A DNA stretch of 64,000 nucleotides from Angomonas ambiguus (GCA_019695575.1 JADNSB010000009.1:186001-250000); one strand, 5' to 3'; positions 8,985-19,797 are shown, counted from the first letter of the stretch. The notes: generated by a model from the sequence alone, not told the origin. Program-made: numbers and translations.

Positions 8985-10863
8985 CATTGAACCTTCCGTA
9001 CAAACAGACTCAAAATGCTGGCTAATTGAAAATAAATAAATAAATAAAAAAGTATCTAATCCAAAAGCAATGGGGAGTTTTACCTTTTTTTTTTTTTGCC
9101 TTTTCCTTTCTCAGATAATGGAAGTCTTTGCAAATGCAGTTCTACGAAGGGTCTGTTCCTGCCTTCCCGTAGTGTACGATGCGAAATGCTGGAGCATCTA
9201 CCTCTACTTCTGATTATGTAATTTATACTCGGTTTCGTTTAGTCCATCGTCACTGAATTAACTAAATCATGCTTTGACATTTGCTTACTTCCAGTGGAAC
9301 ACAAAAGGAGCACTGAGTGAGTTAAAGTAGTCGGACTTCAAGAATATGGAAGTCTTTGGTGAGAATAAGACCACTAATGACTCCCCACAAATGTGTAACG
9401 ATGAGTGAAATTTGCTACCTAGTGGTGTATTTTTACTACTATTTGTGTACGTCGGTGTCGGAATTACGACTTGTTTCTAAATTGATGTTTAGAAAGTGAA
9501 AAGGTAAGAGTACAACATACGCACATTTTTTTTCCTGGTCAATAATCAACACGTTAAGAGTTTATTAAGTAAACACCTACAATACTGAACGAAATTTTCA
9601 AGGATAAACAATGTTGATGTTCATAGCATATGATTCACCGTCAGCTCTAGTAATAAAGGCGTAACAGCACTAATAAAAATATTAATTTTCGCGTAGTAAA
9701 TAATAATAAAAATCCTAGTAGCAATAATTTAGGGGTAACTGCACTGTATTTGGTTACTGAAAACGAAACTGTACTGAAAACCTCAAATAGAGTTATTATT
9801 TACCTTAAATATTAGTAACTAATATCTGGTGTGATTCTTTTTTAAAGAATTTATTGGTGTGTTCCAAAGGTGGACCCTAAATTAAAGAAAAAAAAAAGCG
9901 ATAATGGATAGGGTTGGCTGTAATTTTGTGTCCTACCCGCAATGTTTAGGTGTTTACACTCAGTACAGTTTAGCTTCTCCAAAACACTATGAATAGGTGG
10001 TTAATAGCTCGACTTTTTTTTTTTTACCTTTTCATTGGTATGACAAGCAGGTGTAAGAAAATAATAATAATAAAAAATGCTCTGAGAAGCTACAAAGTTA
10101 TATAATATAGAGTGATCTGCTCAACATTTTCACTTTTTTTTTTATGAACTTTGCGTGGAACACTATCTCACTGTAGAAGCGATTCGAAAAACGCTGAAAT
10201 CTGGATTGAATATTGTATTGGGCCGTTTTTAAAATTACAATAAATAAAGAAAATAGCAGCAATAACAAGACTTCACCCACTGCCATTTAAGGGGAGTGTT
10301 TTTTTCCTTTTGAATTCCAAGTAGCTTAGTAGTGTCACACTTTCACATTACAACAAAGTTTTTTTATTTTCTTTCCAAGACGGAATATTACGGTAATTCT
10401 TTGTGGTATGTGAGTGTGATAGTAGGGGGAAAGCCACCTTTACTATTAAAAAGTTTTTTAAAGCGCTATTGCTCTTAAGTCATAAAAACGGGAATAATTT
10501 CCAGACGTACTGTTGTATTTCTTTTTTTTTTGACGAAGCCGATAAAAGCAAGCTCTGTTACCAGGGTTTGAGATTTTTTTTTTTTCTTTATATACATATA
10601 CAAAAATAAGTAAAAGAATCAATGCCGCTGCGTTGAACTTCTCTGTCCTGCTCATTGTTTGTTCTTTCGGTATTCTTTACCAACTATAGACCTACTTGGT
10701 TTTCCGATTGTCAGTAAATTATCGTTAATTACTATATTTTTTGTCGCTACACTCCCACTGTTGAATATTATTTTAAAATGCCCTCCCTTTTTTTTTTTTG
10801 TTCCCATCCGACAGTTTTTTTTTTTTTTTCTAACAATTTAATAAGTATTAATCGGTGTCAAGG
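8985..10863. other. Long AT-rich gene-free stretch
   Basis: About 1.9 kb, the longest gap in the window, with no credible gene on either strand. Short open frames near 10098-10286, 10403-10609 and 10659-10841 are Lys/Phe/Leu-rich products of A/T homopolymers. The final 70 bases contain the T-rich tracts expected before the ubiquilin gene. Confidence 0.6.
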
Positions 10864-11748
10864 ATGAGCGTAACTATTAAAATGATCAACGGCACTTCGA
10901 AGGAGGTAAGTGTTCCAGATTTCAATATTACTGTTGAAGAGTTTAAAAAGCTCTCTGCTCCTGTCGTAGATATTCCTTACGATGAACAACGTGTTGTTCT
11001 GAAGGGCAAAGTTTTGAAGGATGGCGATTTACTAACGGCATTGGGAATGGAATCAGGTAGTGTTGTGCATATAGTGAAGTCCAAGAAAAAGGCAGCAGAG
11101 GCAACCCCAGCAGTCGAGAATAAAACTGAACCTACAACATCTACCACACAAGCCGCACCTGCTCCTGCGACCTCTGCAAATGCTAATCCATACGGAGCGC
11201 TCTCTGGATGGGGGGCTGGTGGTACTACCAACACCGGTGCGGCCCCAACAGGGGGGTTTGGTGGAAATTTTGGGGGCTTACCACAAGGTGGAGTCGGTGG
11301 GTTTCAACCAACACCAGAGCAAGCGATGCAAATGATGCAAGACCCGTTTATGCAGCAAATGATGCAGGAAATGGCTCGCAATCCTCAGCTTTTGCAACAA
11401 ATGATGCAAGCGTCACCATATACAGCTAATATGTCACCTGAAATGATGCAGCTATCTTTACAAATGATGCAAAACCCCCAAATGATGCAGTTGATGATGG
11501 GGATGGCTGGATCCGGAGCTCAGCAAAACGCTGGAGGAAATAGCGCCGCCCAACAGGGGGGGTTCCAACTCCCACAAAATAACATGTTTGCACCCCCCCA
11601 GCCACAAGGTGACCCACGGGAAATATACCGCGAGCAGCTCCAGCAGCTACGGGAAATGGGATTTCCCAATGAAGACGCGAATATTGCTGCTTTACAGCAG
11701 TCACAGGGAAACCTTTCCTTCGCTATCGAGAGACTGTTCAACCCTTAA
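10864..11748 (+). CDS. Ubiquilin/Dsk2-like proteasome shuttle protein
   Basis: A 294-residue adaptor that would carry ubiquitinated proteins to the proteasome. The N-terminal 75 residues form a ubiquitin-like domain (SVTIKMINGTSKEVSVPDFN, then DEQRVVLKGKVLKDGDLLTA). The middle is Gly/Ala/Pro-rich and then very Met/Gln-rich, with STI1-type repeats (FMQQMMQEMARNPQLLQQMM, MMQNPQMMQLMMGM). The last 45 residues are a UBA domain (LREMGFPNEDANIAALQQSQ, then NLSFAIERLF). The UBL-STI1-UBA order is diagnostic; the protein is shorter than human ubiquilins, which have two STI1 pairs. The ATG at 10864 is chosen; a GTG three codons earlier is in frame but unnecessary. The stop is TAA. Confidence 0.95.
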   Translation: MSVTIKMINGTSKEVSVPDFNITVEEFKKLSAPVVDIPYDEQRVVLKGKVLKDGDLLTALGMESGSVVHIVKSKKKAAEATPAVENKTEPTTSTTQAAPAPATSANANPYGALSGWGAGGTTNTGAAPTGGFGGNFGGLPQGGVGGFQPTPEQAMQMMQDPFMQQMMQEMARNPQLLQQMMQASPYTANMSPEMMQLSLQMMQNPQMMQLMMGMAGSGAQQNAGGNSAAQQGGFQLPQNNMFAPPQPQGDPREIYREQLQQLREMGFPNEDANIAALQQSQGNLSFAIERLFNP

Positions 11749-11794
11749 TTGTTATTATATGTTATTCTTTCTCTCTGTCTCTCACTCCATCATC

Positions 11795-11836
<42 letters not shown>

Positions 11837-12126
11837 GGTGTTGGAGCAGCGTCTCAGTTTTTTTTTTTCTGTATTTACTGAATACCGAGAACATTATAAT
11901 AATCGTTTTTTTTTTTTTTGTTGTTAGTTTCCATATGTGTGGTTCTGAATTCAATGAATATCTATATTTTTCTCTTTTATCATCACTTGATCGTATAACT
12001 ATTAACTTTAGTTTTTTTTTTTTTTTAAACTCCCTCTTCACGAGTCTATTACTGTTTTACAGTTGAAAAAACAAAAGTAAAACTAAAAATCCTCTTAAGG
12101 AAGTAAAGCAAATAATAACAAAAGGA
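11749..12126. other. Intergenic region with ATT repeat
   Basis: It contains an ATT microsatellite (11797-11835) and three T-runs, the last near 12012-12025, which are candidate polypyrimidine tracts for the downstream kinase gene. No coding potential. Confidence 0.65.
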
Positions 12127-13062
12127 ATGTCTTCTTTCGGAGCTCTTTCTACCCGCCCAGTGAACACAAACACGCGAGAAAATATCGAGCGCTACAATCG
12201 TCTCGAGGTTCTAGGAGAGGGTACGTATGGAGTTGTATACCGTGCGGTGGATAAGACAAATGGTCAAGTGGTCGCGTTGAAAAAAGTGCGCCTAGACAGA
12301 ACGGAAGAGGGTATCCCACAAACCGCTCTCCGTGAGGTTTCTATTCTTCAGGAAGTTCATCACCCTAATATTGTCAACCTTTTGGACGTAATATGCTCCG
12401 ACGGCAAGCTGTATCTCATTTTTGAATTTGTGGACCAAGATTTGAAGAAAGCCCTAGAAAAACATGGCGGTCCGTTTTCAGGCCTTGACTTGAAGCGGCT
12501 GATATACCAACTTATTGATGGCTTATACTTTTGTCACCGTCATCGCATTGTACACCGCGACTTAAAGCCGGCCAACATACTTCTCACTCACGACAAAGTG
12601 CTCAAATTGGCTGACTTTGGCCTCGCACGAGCGGTACAAGTTCCCATTCGTACCTACACCCACGAAGTGGTAACCTTGTGGTACCGTGCGCCTGAGATTC
12701 TCCTGGGCGAGAAGCACTACACGCCGTCTGTTGACATGTGGAGTGTGGGCTGCATTTTTGCCGAAATGGCGCGTGGAAAAGTGCTCTTCCGCGGTGACAG
12801 TGAAATTGGTCAACTTTTTGAGATCTTTCAAGTTCTTGGCACCCCCGTCGATATGGACGGCTCCTGGCCGGGTGTGTCCATCCTTCCAGACTACCGTGAT
12901 GTGTTTCCAAAGTGGCCCGCCAAGCGCCTTTCGTCTGTTCTTCCACAACTGGACGCAGGTGCCGTGGACCTCTTAGGAAGAATGCTGAAGTACAACCCAG
13001 CGGAGCGTATTACGGCCAAGGAGGCACTCCAGCATCCCTGGTTCAACGACATTCGTGCTTGA
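12127..13062 (+). CDS. CRK3: Cdc2-related kinase CRK3 (cyclin-dependent kinase)
   Basis: Cyclin-dependent kinase of 311 residues. In trypanosomatids CRK3 with mitotic cyclin drives G2/M. Visible: Gly-rich loop GEGTYGVV (about 30-37), catalytic Lys52, a PSTAIRE-like helix with GIPQTALREVSIL, HRDLKPAN (143-150), DFGLA (163-167), and an activation loop RTYTHEVVTLWYRAPE with the T-loop Thr178. The N-terminal extension of about 20 residues before RYNRLEVLGEGTYG and the overall sequence match CRK3 rather than CRK1 or CRK2; this assignment is from memory of the family. All catalytic residues are intact. The stop is TGA. Confidence 0.93.
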   Translation: MSSFGALSTRPVNTNTRENIERYNRLEVLGEGTYGVVYRAVDKTNGQVVALKKVRLDRTEEGIPQTALREVSILQEVHHPNIVNLLDVICSDGKLYLIFEFVDQDLKKALEKHGGPFSGLDLKRLIYQLIDGLYFCHRHRIVHRDLKPANILLTHDKVLKLADFGLARAVQVPIRTYTHEVVTLWYRAPEILLGEKHYTPSVDMWSVGCIFAEMARGKVLFRGDSEIGQLFEIFQVLGTPVDMDGSWPGVSILPDYRDVFPKWPAKRLSSVLPQLDAGAVDLLGRMLKYNPAERITAKEALQHPWFNDIRA

Positions 13063-13398
13063 CACGAATTTATACTAGAAGTCAACATCATTAGATTTTT
13101 ATATGCTTTTTTTTTTTTTTGATTTATTTTATTTTTAATATTAATGTACTCTTTTTTTTTTATTTTTTTATTTTTTGTTCACTTTAGATAGATTCATCAG
13201 CCCTTCTCCAGTTATGTTACAATTTTAATTATTCAACTAGTGATTTACTGTGTCGTTCTGCATTTTAGGCTAACCTTTTTTTTATTTGTCCCTCTTGCTT
13301 ATTAATGTATCCTTCTCCTGTTTTATTTCTCGTAGCGTACTTTTTTTTTTAACAAAATATATCACACACATACACATAAATACTCTTTGAGTTTCATC
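13063..13398. other. Intergenic T-rich region
   Basis: Several poly-T tracts (near 13108-13120, 13152-13160 and 13341-13350), the last being the likely trans-splice signal for the coiled-coil gene. Nothing else seen. Confidence 0.6.
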
Positions 13399-14118
13399 AT
13401 GACAACTTACAACCAAAACACAGCAGTCGAGGTGGCTGATGAGAACACCGCCCTTCGTACGAGACTGGCGCAGTTACAGGAAGAAGAAAGGAGACAGAAT
13501 GCTGCTGGAGATAACCAGCTCGCGGTGGACACGTCAACGGTAGATAGACTAAAGGCTCAGAACAGAAATATAAAGCAGAAAATTTCAGAGCTTGAACGGG
13601 AGTTGGTACAGTTAAAGAGTATCAACATCCAGGAGCTGTACCATGACTATTCTCGACTTAACGCCAAGCGAAACCACCTTAGCAACGAAAACGCAGCCCT
13701 ATCGAATGTTTTGGCGAATCAAAGAAAAGAGGTCCGAAAGGCGACAAAGAGCGTTAATGCTCATCAGGATTTACGGAGAACTAATGCCGAGAAGAACGCA
13801 GCAGACAAGACTGACATTCAAATGTTCAGAGATCGTCGTGAAGCCCTCCAGAAGGAGACGTCAAAGCTTACAAAGGAGGAGGCGCGTCTAGAGGAGGAAC
13901 TGCGCTCCATGCCAGAGCACCGGGAACAAGTCGAGACGGAAATACGACTCCTAAGAGAGGACAACTTTAAGAAAAACCGGTTGATTGAGCAGCTGGGTAA
14001 CGACGTTAATGCTCAGGGAGGTCAACAGGAGACTGAGAATGTGATGGATGACGATATCGCAAAGCTCCGGGAGGAATATGTTCAACTGAAGGAAGAACTA
14101 AAAAGGGTAAAGAACTAG
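13399..14118 (+). CDS. Coiled-coil protein, unknown
   Basis: A 239-residue protein that is coiled coil almost throughout: heptad-rich, high in Glu, Lys, Gln, Arg and Leu, with a conspicuous SINIQELYHDYSRLNAKRNH segment near the middle. No other domain, membrane segment or targeting peptide is visible. The ATG at 13399 is chosen because the upstream in-frame codons lack ATG. Similarity to generic coiled-coil proteins is not informative, so no function is proposed; structural or flagellar roles are common for such proteins in kinetoplastids. The stop is TAG. Confidence 0.8.
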   Translation: MTTYNQNTAVEVADENTALRTRLAQLQEEERRQNAAGDNQLAVDTSTVDRLKAQNRNIKQKISELERELVQLKSINIQELYHDYSRLNAKRNHLSNENAALSNVLANQRKEVRKATKSVNAHQDLRRTNAEKNAADKTDIQMFRDRREALQKETSKLTKEEARLEEELRSMPEHREQVETEIRLLREDNFKKNRLIEQLGNDVNAQGGQQETENVMDDDIAKLREEYVQLKEELKRVKN

Positions 14119-14326
14119 AATGTGTACTGTATTGTATGTAAATAAATACTGACTATTTTTTTTTCTTTTACGCATACCACTATTCCCGTTGCTGGCGTTT
14201 TAGCTGTATATATATATATATATATATATTACACAGTGTTATCCGTTGAAAAGAATCTCGATTACCCTTCTAATTTTTTTTATTTTTTATTTTTGGTTTT
14301 ATAAATAGTGAACAATTGAACGGTAT

Positions 14327-14641
14327 ATGTTTCGTACCTCCATTGCCCTCCGGTCTTTCCGGTTGAACCGCCCTCTGTTGGCCACTGCGGCGTTTCTGGA
14401 AAGTATTAAAAATGTGCGCAACATTGGTATCAGTGCCCACATTGACAGTGGGAAAACGACCATCAGTGAGCGAATTTTATTCTACTCTGGACGTATTCAA
14501 AAGATTCATGAAGTAAAGGGTGGCGGCGATGTTGGCGCTACGATGGACTCCATGGAGTTGGAAAAGGAACGCGGAATTACGATCCGATCTGCAGCGACTC
14601 AGTGTCGTTGGGGTAACACGGTCATCAATGTCATTGATACC

Positions 14642-14677
<36 letters not shown>

Positions 14678-16567
14678 GCCCTTCGAGTTCTGGACGGGGC
14701 CATCCTGCTGATGTGCGCCGTGGCGGGGGTTCAGAGTCAAACCCTTACGGTGGACCGACAAATGAAGCGGTACGGCGTCCCACGCATTTGCTTCATCAAC
14801 AAAATGGATCGTGACAATGCCAATCCTCAGCGTGCGGTGCGAATGGCTCGGGAGCGTCTGGGCTTGAATATGTCCTTCATACAGCTGAATATGGGTACCG
14901 CACAGGACTTCGAGGGGGTGGTGGACGTGATTGAGAAGCGTGCCGTGTATTTTGACGGTGCGTTTGGCGAGAAAATTCGCTACGAGGCTATCCCTGCCTA
15001 CATGACAGAGGAAGTGGAGAATGCCCATAAAGAGTTGATCTCCCGCCTGGCGGAGTCCGATGAGGAAATGGAGGAACTTTTCCTCAACGATATGACGCCC
15101 AGTGTGGAGCAAATACACGCCGCTATTCGCCGTGCGACGATTGCCAACAAGTTCGTTCCTGTCATGATGGGGACTGCGTACCGGAATAAGGGGGTTCAAC
15201 TACTGATGGACGCCATCGCGCGTTACTTGCCTTCCCCAATCGAGCGAAAGAACTTCGGTTTTATTGTGAAGAAAGTGAAGGACGAAGAGGGCAACACAAC
15301 CATCGTGAAAGAGAAGGAGATTGAACTCCTGACGGACGATGAGAAACCGCTGGTCGCCCTTATCTTCAAGCTCGAGGAGACCGCAAAGACTGGCCTGTCG
15401 AACTACGTGCGGGTGTACCAGGGGAAGATGAGAAAAGAACACCTCACTAACATTCGAACGGGTAAAAACTTTCTGCCCCCCAAATTGGTTCGTATGCACG
15501 CGGATAGCGCCGAATCCATTGACGAGGTTCGTGCTGGCGATATTTGCGCTATCCAAGGCGAAATAGACGCATCTTCTGGTGATACCATCATGAAGGCCGG
15601 ACCTCAGTCGGGTACTTTGTACTCCTGTGAGGACATGTATGTCCCCCCGCGAGTGATATCGGCGTCCGTAAAGCTAAAGGATGAACGGGACGCTGGAAAA
15701 CTTCGCGATCGAATGAATTCCTTTATGCGGGAGGACCCGACTTTTATGTTTTACCGAAATACGGAAACCAACGAGGAAATTGTGGAAGGTATGGGAGAGC
15801 TGCATTTGGATATTTACATTGAGCGCCTGAAACGAGAGTACGGACTGCAGGTGGAGCTGGGCAAGCCGACTGTGAACTACCGCGAGGTTATCACGGAGCG
15901 TCAGGAGTTTGATTACGTGTTTAAGCGCCAGAGTGGTGGCGCGGGGCAGTGGGCTCACCTGAAAGGGTACATTGAACCCCTTCCAATTGACATGTCCGTG
16001 GAGAAGGGGGTTAAGAATAAGGCTACCACCAAGTGCTCCAACGGCGATATCCGGGAGGGTCTTCAGAAGTCCGTCGTGAAGCAGCTCGAACGTAAAATCT
16101 TCCTCAAGGGAGAGCTCATGAATGCCCCTGTTTGGGGTGTCCACTTCCACCTGAATGGCGGTGCCATGCATGAGGTGGACTCCAACGATAACGCGTTCCG
16201 CAATGCCACCCAGGAGCTGTGGGAAACGATACTCCCCAAGCTTAAGCCGACTCTAGTGGAGCCTTTTATGGAGATTGAAATGACGGTCCCAGCCGCCAAC
16301 ATGACCGACGTCGCGAACGAGTTTGCCAAGAGAGAGGGAATCGTGACGGAGACGGTGGTGGATGGACCAGATGCCACCATTCGGGGGGAGACCGCCTTGG
16401 ACACCATGTTTGGTTTTATTTCGGATCTTCGACGACTCACCAAAGGACAGGGCGACTTCAGTATGCAGTTTAAGGAATACCGCCCAATGCCGACGTACAA
16501 GGCCCAGATGCGCATGGACGAGCGGAACAAGGAGCTTGGTCGTGATTTGTACAAGCTAATTGAGTAG
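14327..16567 (+). CDS. Mitochondrial elongation factor G (mtEF-G1)
   Basis: Translocation GTPase of mitochondrial ribosomes, 746 residues. The N-terminal 30 residues (MFRTSIALRSFRLNRPLLAT onward) are Arg-rich, amphipathic and lack acids, a mitochondrial presequence. GTPase motifs: AHIDSGKTT (37-45), the switch I motif RGITI, DTPGHVDF and NKMDR. Domain IV contains RQSGGAGQ, and the C-terminal domain follows with the family's usual length. It resembles EF-G1 (translocase) more than EF-G2 (recycling). The coding sequence is noticeably GC-richer than its flanks, like other highly expressed genes here. A TA microsatellite lies upstream at 14206-14229. The stop is TAG. Confidence 0.96.
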
Positions 16568-16932
16568 AAAGCCGATGGTGATTAGCAAAAATAGGAGATT
16601 TTTGTAGTTTTTTTTTGTCGTTTTAGACCCCCCTTTTTTTATTTATTTTCATCAATCTACTTCACACATTTAATACACTTCTTAAGTAATTTACTTCATT
16701 ACCACCAAAATGAACTTTCTCCTTTCCTTGTATAGAGTACACTCTGTTAGTGTGTTTCTTTCGCTACCTTTTACCTTTTCTTTGTTCCTTTCTGTCTGAA
16801 AATAGTATTGAGTAATAGGATATACCCGCTAATTTTATTCGCTGATTATATAGGCAGTTTATTCTTTCTAGACACCTTTTATTTTATTTTTTCTGTTAAT
16901 TATTTAATTATTCCAACTGTATCCATTGTGCA
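16568..16932. other. Intergenic AT-rich region
   Basis: T-rich tracts and short AT-rich segments. The pyrimidine-rich stretch at about 16863-16900 is the probable trans-splice signal for the next gene. No coding potential. Confidence 0.6.
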
Positions 16933-18351
16933 ATGAGTTCTTCCGTGAAAAAGACCCCTACTGAGAAAGATTCTCTGGAACAGTCAAAGAAGAGTACCAA
17001 GAGTGCCAACAAGGCATCGGTGCACGAGGATCCCGCTAATCCCGAAGGGGCCCCTCCACCAGCCGAGGTGGAGCCCCCCGTGGACTACAGTGCCCTCGGC
17101 CTCCCCAACCTACAGTCACGGGTGTCGTTCGATAAGGCAAAGGTGAATTCACGCATCCAGGACTACTGGGGTCGTACGGGTGTGATACGATGGCTGGGAA
17201 AGTTGGAGAAGAAGCATCACCCGCCCAACAAGAGTCCAGGTCATTATGTGGGGGTGGAGTACGACGAACCCAGTGATAACCCACTCCGCTGCGATGGTAC
17301 GTGGGACGGGAAGGAGTACTTCAAGTGTGCTCCCAAACACGGTTTATTCATGAAGGCGGATGACCTCTATGAAGAGGTGAATGACAAGGCCATTGAAATT
17401 ATGCGCAACTACTTTGGTAGTCGGGTGGACACTTGGCACGATTTCGAGTTAGTGAAGTTCAGTATAGCGCGGTCGTTTGAAATGAACAAGGCGGTGGAAA
17501 TGCTCGACAAGCACCTCAAATGGCGCAGCGAGTTTCAACCCAACCCCGAAGAATTCTTCCCCCAGACGATCCGAGACGACTATCCGGCCGGGTACTCTGG
17601 CACCGTAGACTATGACGAAAACTTAATCTACTGCGAGCGACCCAGTAACGCCGGCAAGTGCAACCCTTCCGATTTTGTCAAAAAGTACACCCTCCCTGTG
17701 ATTGCTCGATGGCATGCGGCGGGTATGGAGATGGGGATAAGACGGATGAGGGAGAGCGACTACTTGTATAAGCGGGTCTGCTACATTGTAGATTTAAAGA
17801 ACGTAAAGGCTCTTACCCGCCCGATGATCGGCTTCGCCCAAACGCTTGCCTCGGTCGAACAGGACAACTACCCAGAGAACCTCGGTCGGGTATTTATTGT
17901 GAACTGTCCAACGTTTTTCCGTTGGGCGTGGAAGCTCATAAAGATTTTCATTGACCCTCGGACGAATAAAAAGATCAACTTTATGGCCCCCAATCACGCC
18001 ATTAACACGATGCGTGAGGTGATGCGAGAGGAGGATATACCGAACTTTTGTGGAGGAACGAGCAATAAATGGATGGAGACCAATGACGGCATTCTGGGGT
18101 CCTCTGACCCCTCCAAGGCCTACAAGGGCCCTCTCCCAGAGAGTGGACCCCTAGAGGAGGAAATCGTGGAGGGCGGGGGCGAGTTAGAGGAGATCTCGGA
18201 CGGTGACTTTCCCACGGATACAGTGGAGGATCAGTCGGAGGGCTCCACCGCCTTTGGCAGCCCTAACGTTCCCAAGGAAGGTTCCCCTAAGGATAGTTCC
18301 CCCAAAGACGCTTCCCCTAAGGAAAGCTCCCCTAAGGACGAACAGGCGTAA
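16933..18351 (+). CDS. CAP-Gly / CRAL-TRIO (Sec14-like) fusion protein
   Basis: A 472-residue protein joining a microtubule-end-binding module to a lipid-binding module. Residues 1-65 are low-complexity (Lys, Ser, Pro, Glu). Residues about 70-148 are a CAP-Gly domain of the tubulin-cofactor-B type: GRTGVIRWLG, GHYVGVEYDEP, then DGTWDGKEYFKCAPKHGLFM; the usual GKNDG motif is altered to RCDGT. Residues about 156-380 resemble a CRAL-TRIO domain: an N-terminal helical part (SIARSFEMNKAVEMLDKHLKW), a core with RVCYIVDLKNVKAL, NYPENLGRVFIVNCPTFFRW and the terminal DIPNFCGG. The C-terminus is acidic and ends in a tandem SPKD/E-S/A repeat. Tubulin cofactor B itself has a ubiquitin-like domain instead of CRAL-TRIO. 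The stop is TAA. Confidence 0.88.
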   Translation: MSSSVKKTPTEKDSLEQSKKSTKSANKASVHEDPANPEGAPPPAEVEPPVDYSALGLPNLQSRVSFDKAKVNSRIQDYWGRTGVIRWLGKLEKKHHPPNKSPGHYVGVEYDEPSDNPLRCDGTWDGKEYFKCAPKHGLFMKADDLYEEVNDKAIEIMRNYFGSRVDTWHDFELVKFSIARSFEMNKAVEMLDKHLKWRSEFQPNPEEFFPQTIRDDYPAGYSGTVDYDENLIYCERPSNAGKCNPSDFVKKYTLPVIARWHAAGMEMGIRRMRESDYLYKRVCYIVDLKNVKALTRPMIGFAQTLASVEQDNYPENLGRVFIVNCPTFFRWAWKLIKIFIDPRTNKKINFMAPNHAINTMREVMREEDIPNFCGGTSNKWMETNDGILGSSDPSKAYKGPLPESGPLEEEIVEGGGELEEISDGDFPTDTVEDQSEGSTAFGSPNVPKEGSPKDSSPKDASPKESSPKDEQA

Positions 18352-18721
18352 ACTATTATAACCAGCGCGGTGTCGCTGACGACCGTCTTTTTTTTATTAT
18401 TATTTTTACCTCTTCGATTTGCTTAAGGTTAGATACTATCACACGTTTCACTATCCCCTCTGTGTATCGTTTTTTTTTTTTTTACATCTTTCCCTGACGT
18501 TGTATCGATTTCTTTTATATTTTATTATTCTAATTGCACTTGAAGACGTATCGCTCAAAATTATTTTTGTATTTTTTTCTTTATGCTCTACCCTCTAGGT
18601 TTTTACTTCCTTTACTCTCCCAATCTCTCCTTTTCCTCCTCCTCCTTTTTTTTTTATTTTCTATCTACACCACACGCGTAAAGTATTGCCTTTTTCTTTT
18701 GTTCCTTTATTCCCTCTCAAG
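18352..18721. other. Intergenic T-rich region
   Basis: Long pyrimidine tracts, notably 18627-18660 (CCTCCTCC followed by T9), giving a strong trans-splice signal for the eIF4E-like gene. No other structure seen. Confidence 0.6.
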
Positions 18722-19369
18722 ATGGCCACTATGCACGCTCTCCGGGATAAGTGGTTCTTTAGTTACCTTCCACTGCTGACCGCCGACACGGTGAACAGTG
18801 AGTACAAGGGAGATTGGGAGTTGGCCGCTGTGGAGCACACCGTCCGCTTGGACTGGGTGACCTCAGTCGAGGAGATGTGGTCGACGATGAATTCACTTCC
18901 AAAGATTCAATCCATGCCGGCTGGAAGTATCTTTATTCTTTCCCGCGAAGCTAAGGAAGCCTCTTTCGAGGCATTCCCCAACGGATCTAGAGTTATTGTG
19001 ACACTGCACAAGTCCCCTGCGACGGATGTGGGACTGGAGCTTATTTTTGCGGCAGTGCTGGGGGAAACAATAGCAGAGGAGGTGGGTGCGACCGTCTGCG
19101 ATGTGATCCGTCTCGCCGCACGACCCAGCAGAGAGTATGTCGATCTCGTGCGGGTGGAGGTGTGGCTCAACGACAGCAGCTACTCTGGTAAAGTGGCCCA
19201 GCACCTTCGTCAACTCATGGAAAGCAAGCAGATCCCCGCCAACCTCTTCTCTGTCTCTGAAAAGCCTTTTGATGAGGTGAAGGAGAAAAAAGCACCCAAG
19301 GTGGAGCCTGAGAAGAAGGAGGAGGTGGAGGAGAAACAGCCTGCCGCCGAGAAAGACGAGGAGGCTTGA
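18722..19369 (+). CDS. eIF4E-family cap-binding protein
   Basis: Translation initiation factor 4E homologue, 215 residues. The order LRDKWFFSYLP, then SVEEMWSTMNSLPKIQSMPA, then GSIFILSREA matches the eIF4E core, and VEVWLND corresponds to the strand carrying the third cap-pocket Trp (Trp166 in human eIF4E). At the position of human Trp102-Glu103 the sequence reads Phe-Glu (ASFEAFPNGSR), so one of the two Trp residues that sandwich the cap may be Phe. The last 35 residues are a charged Lys/Glu/Pro tail. Kinetoplastids have six eIF4E paralogues and I cannot say which this is. The ATG at 18722 is chosen; the open extension upstream lies in the pyrimidine tract. The stop is TGA. Confidence 0.88.
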   Translation: MATMHALRDKWFFSYLPLLTADTVNSEYKGDWELAAVEHTVRLDWVTSVEEMWSTMNSLPKIQSMPAGSIFILSREAKEASFEAFPNGSRVIVTLHKSPATDVGLELIFAAVLGETIAEEVGATVCDVIRLAARPSREYVDLVRVEVWLNDSSYSGKVAQHLRQLMESKQIPANLFSVSEKPFDEVKEKKAPKVEPEKKEEVEEKQPAAEKDEEA

Positions 19370-19797
19370 TCTTAGATTAATACACACTTCCCCTTAGTAT
19401 TTCTGTTTTTTTTTTTAATATTATTATTCTTACTTTTTTTTTTTTACTATTGTAGTGAAACCCCTACAGTTTCATAAGCCACTCAAGTTTTTTCAATAAA
19501 GCACTGCAAAAGTATTAAAAAGGTAAGTATAGCCGCTAATAATTAACACAATTAATATTCATATAAAGCTAATAAAATAAATCTGGGAGACCTTTTCACC
19601 TCCCTCAATTGTACATTTTACTAAAACAAAAACCCTTAATTAAGAAAAAAAAAAGATATTTAAAAGAATACCACTGAATTTTGAGGTGTTACATACCCTT
19701 TAACTTATCTACACCCCTTTTGCAACCTTTCTTTCTAATTTTTTACTTTCCCCCCTTTCTCTTTCTCTTTGTTACCCCTGTTACGACTGTATAGAGT
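19370..19797. other. Intergenic AT-rich region
   Basis: Contains T-runs near 19407-19416 and 19435-19445 and a C/T-rich tract at 19735-19775 before the ribosomal fusion gene. No coding potential seen. Confidence 0.6.

Noticed and set aside
14477-15199. 240-codon antisense frame
   Set aside because: Complement of the GC-rich EF-G coding sequence; no family resemblance.
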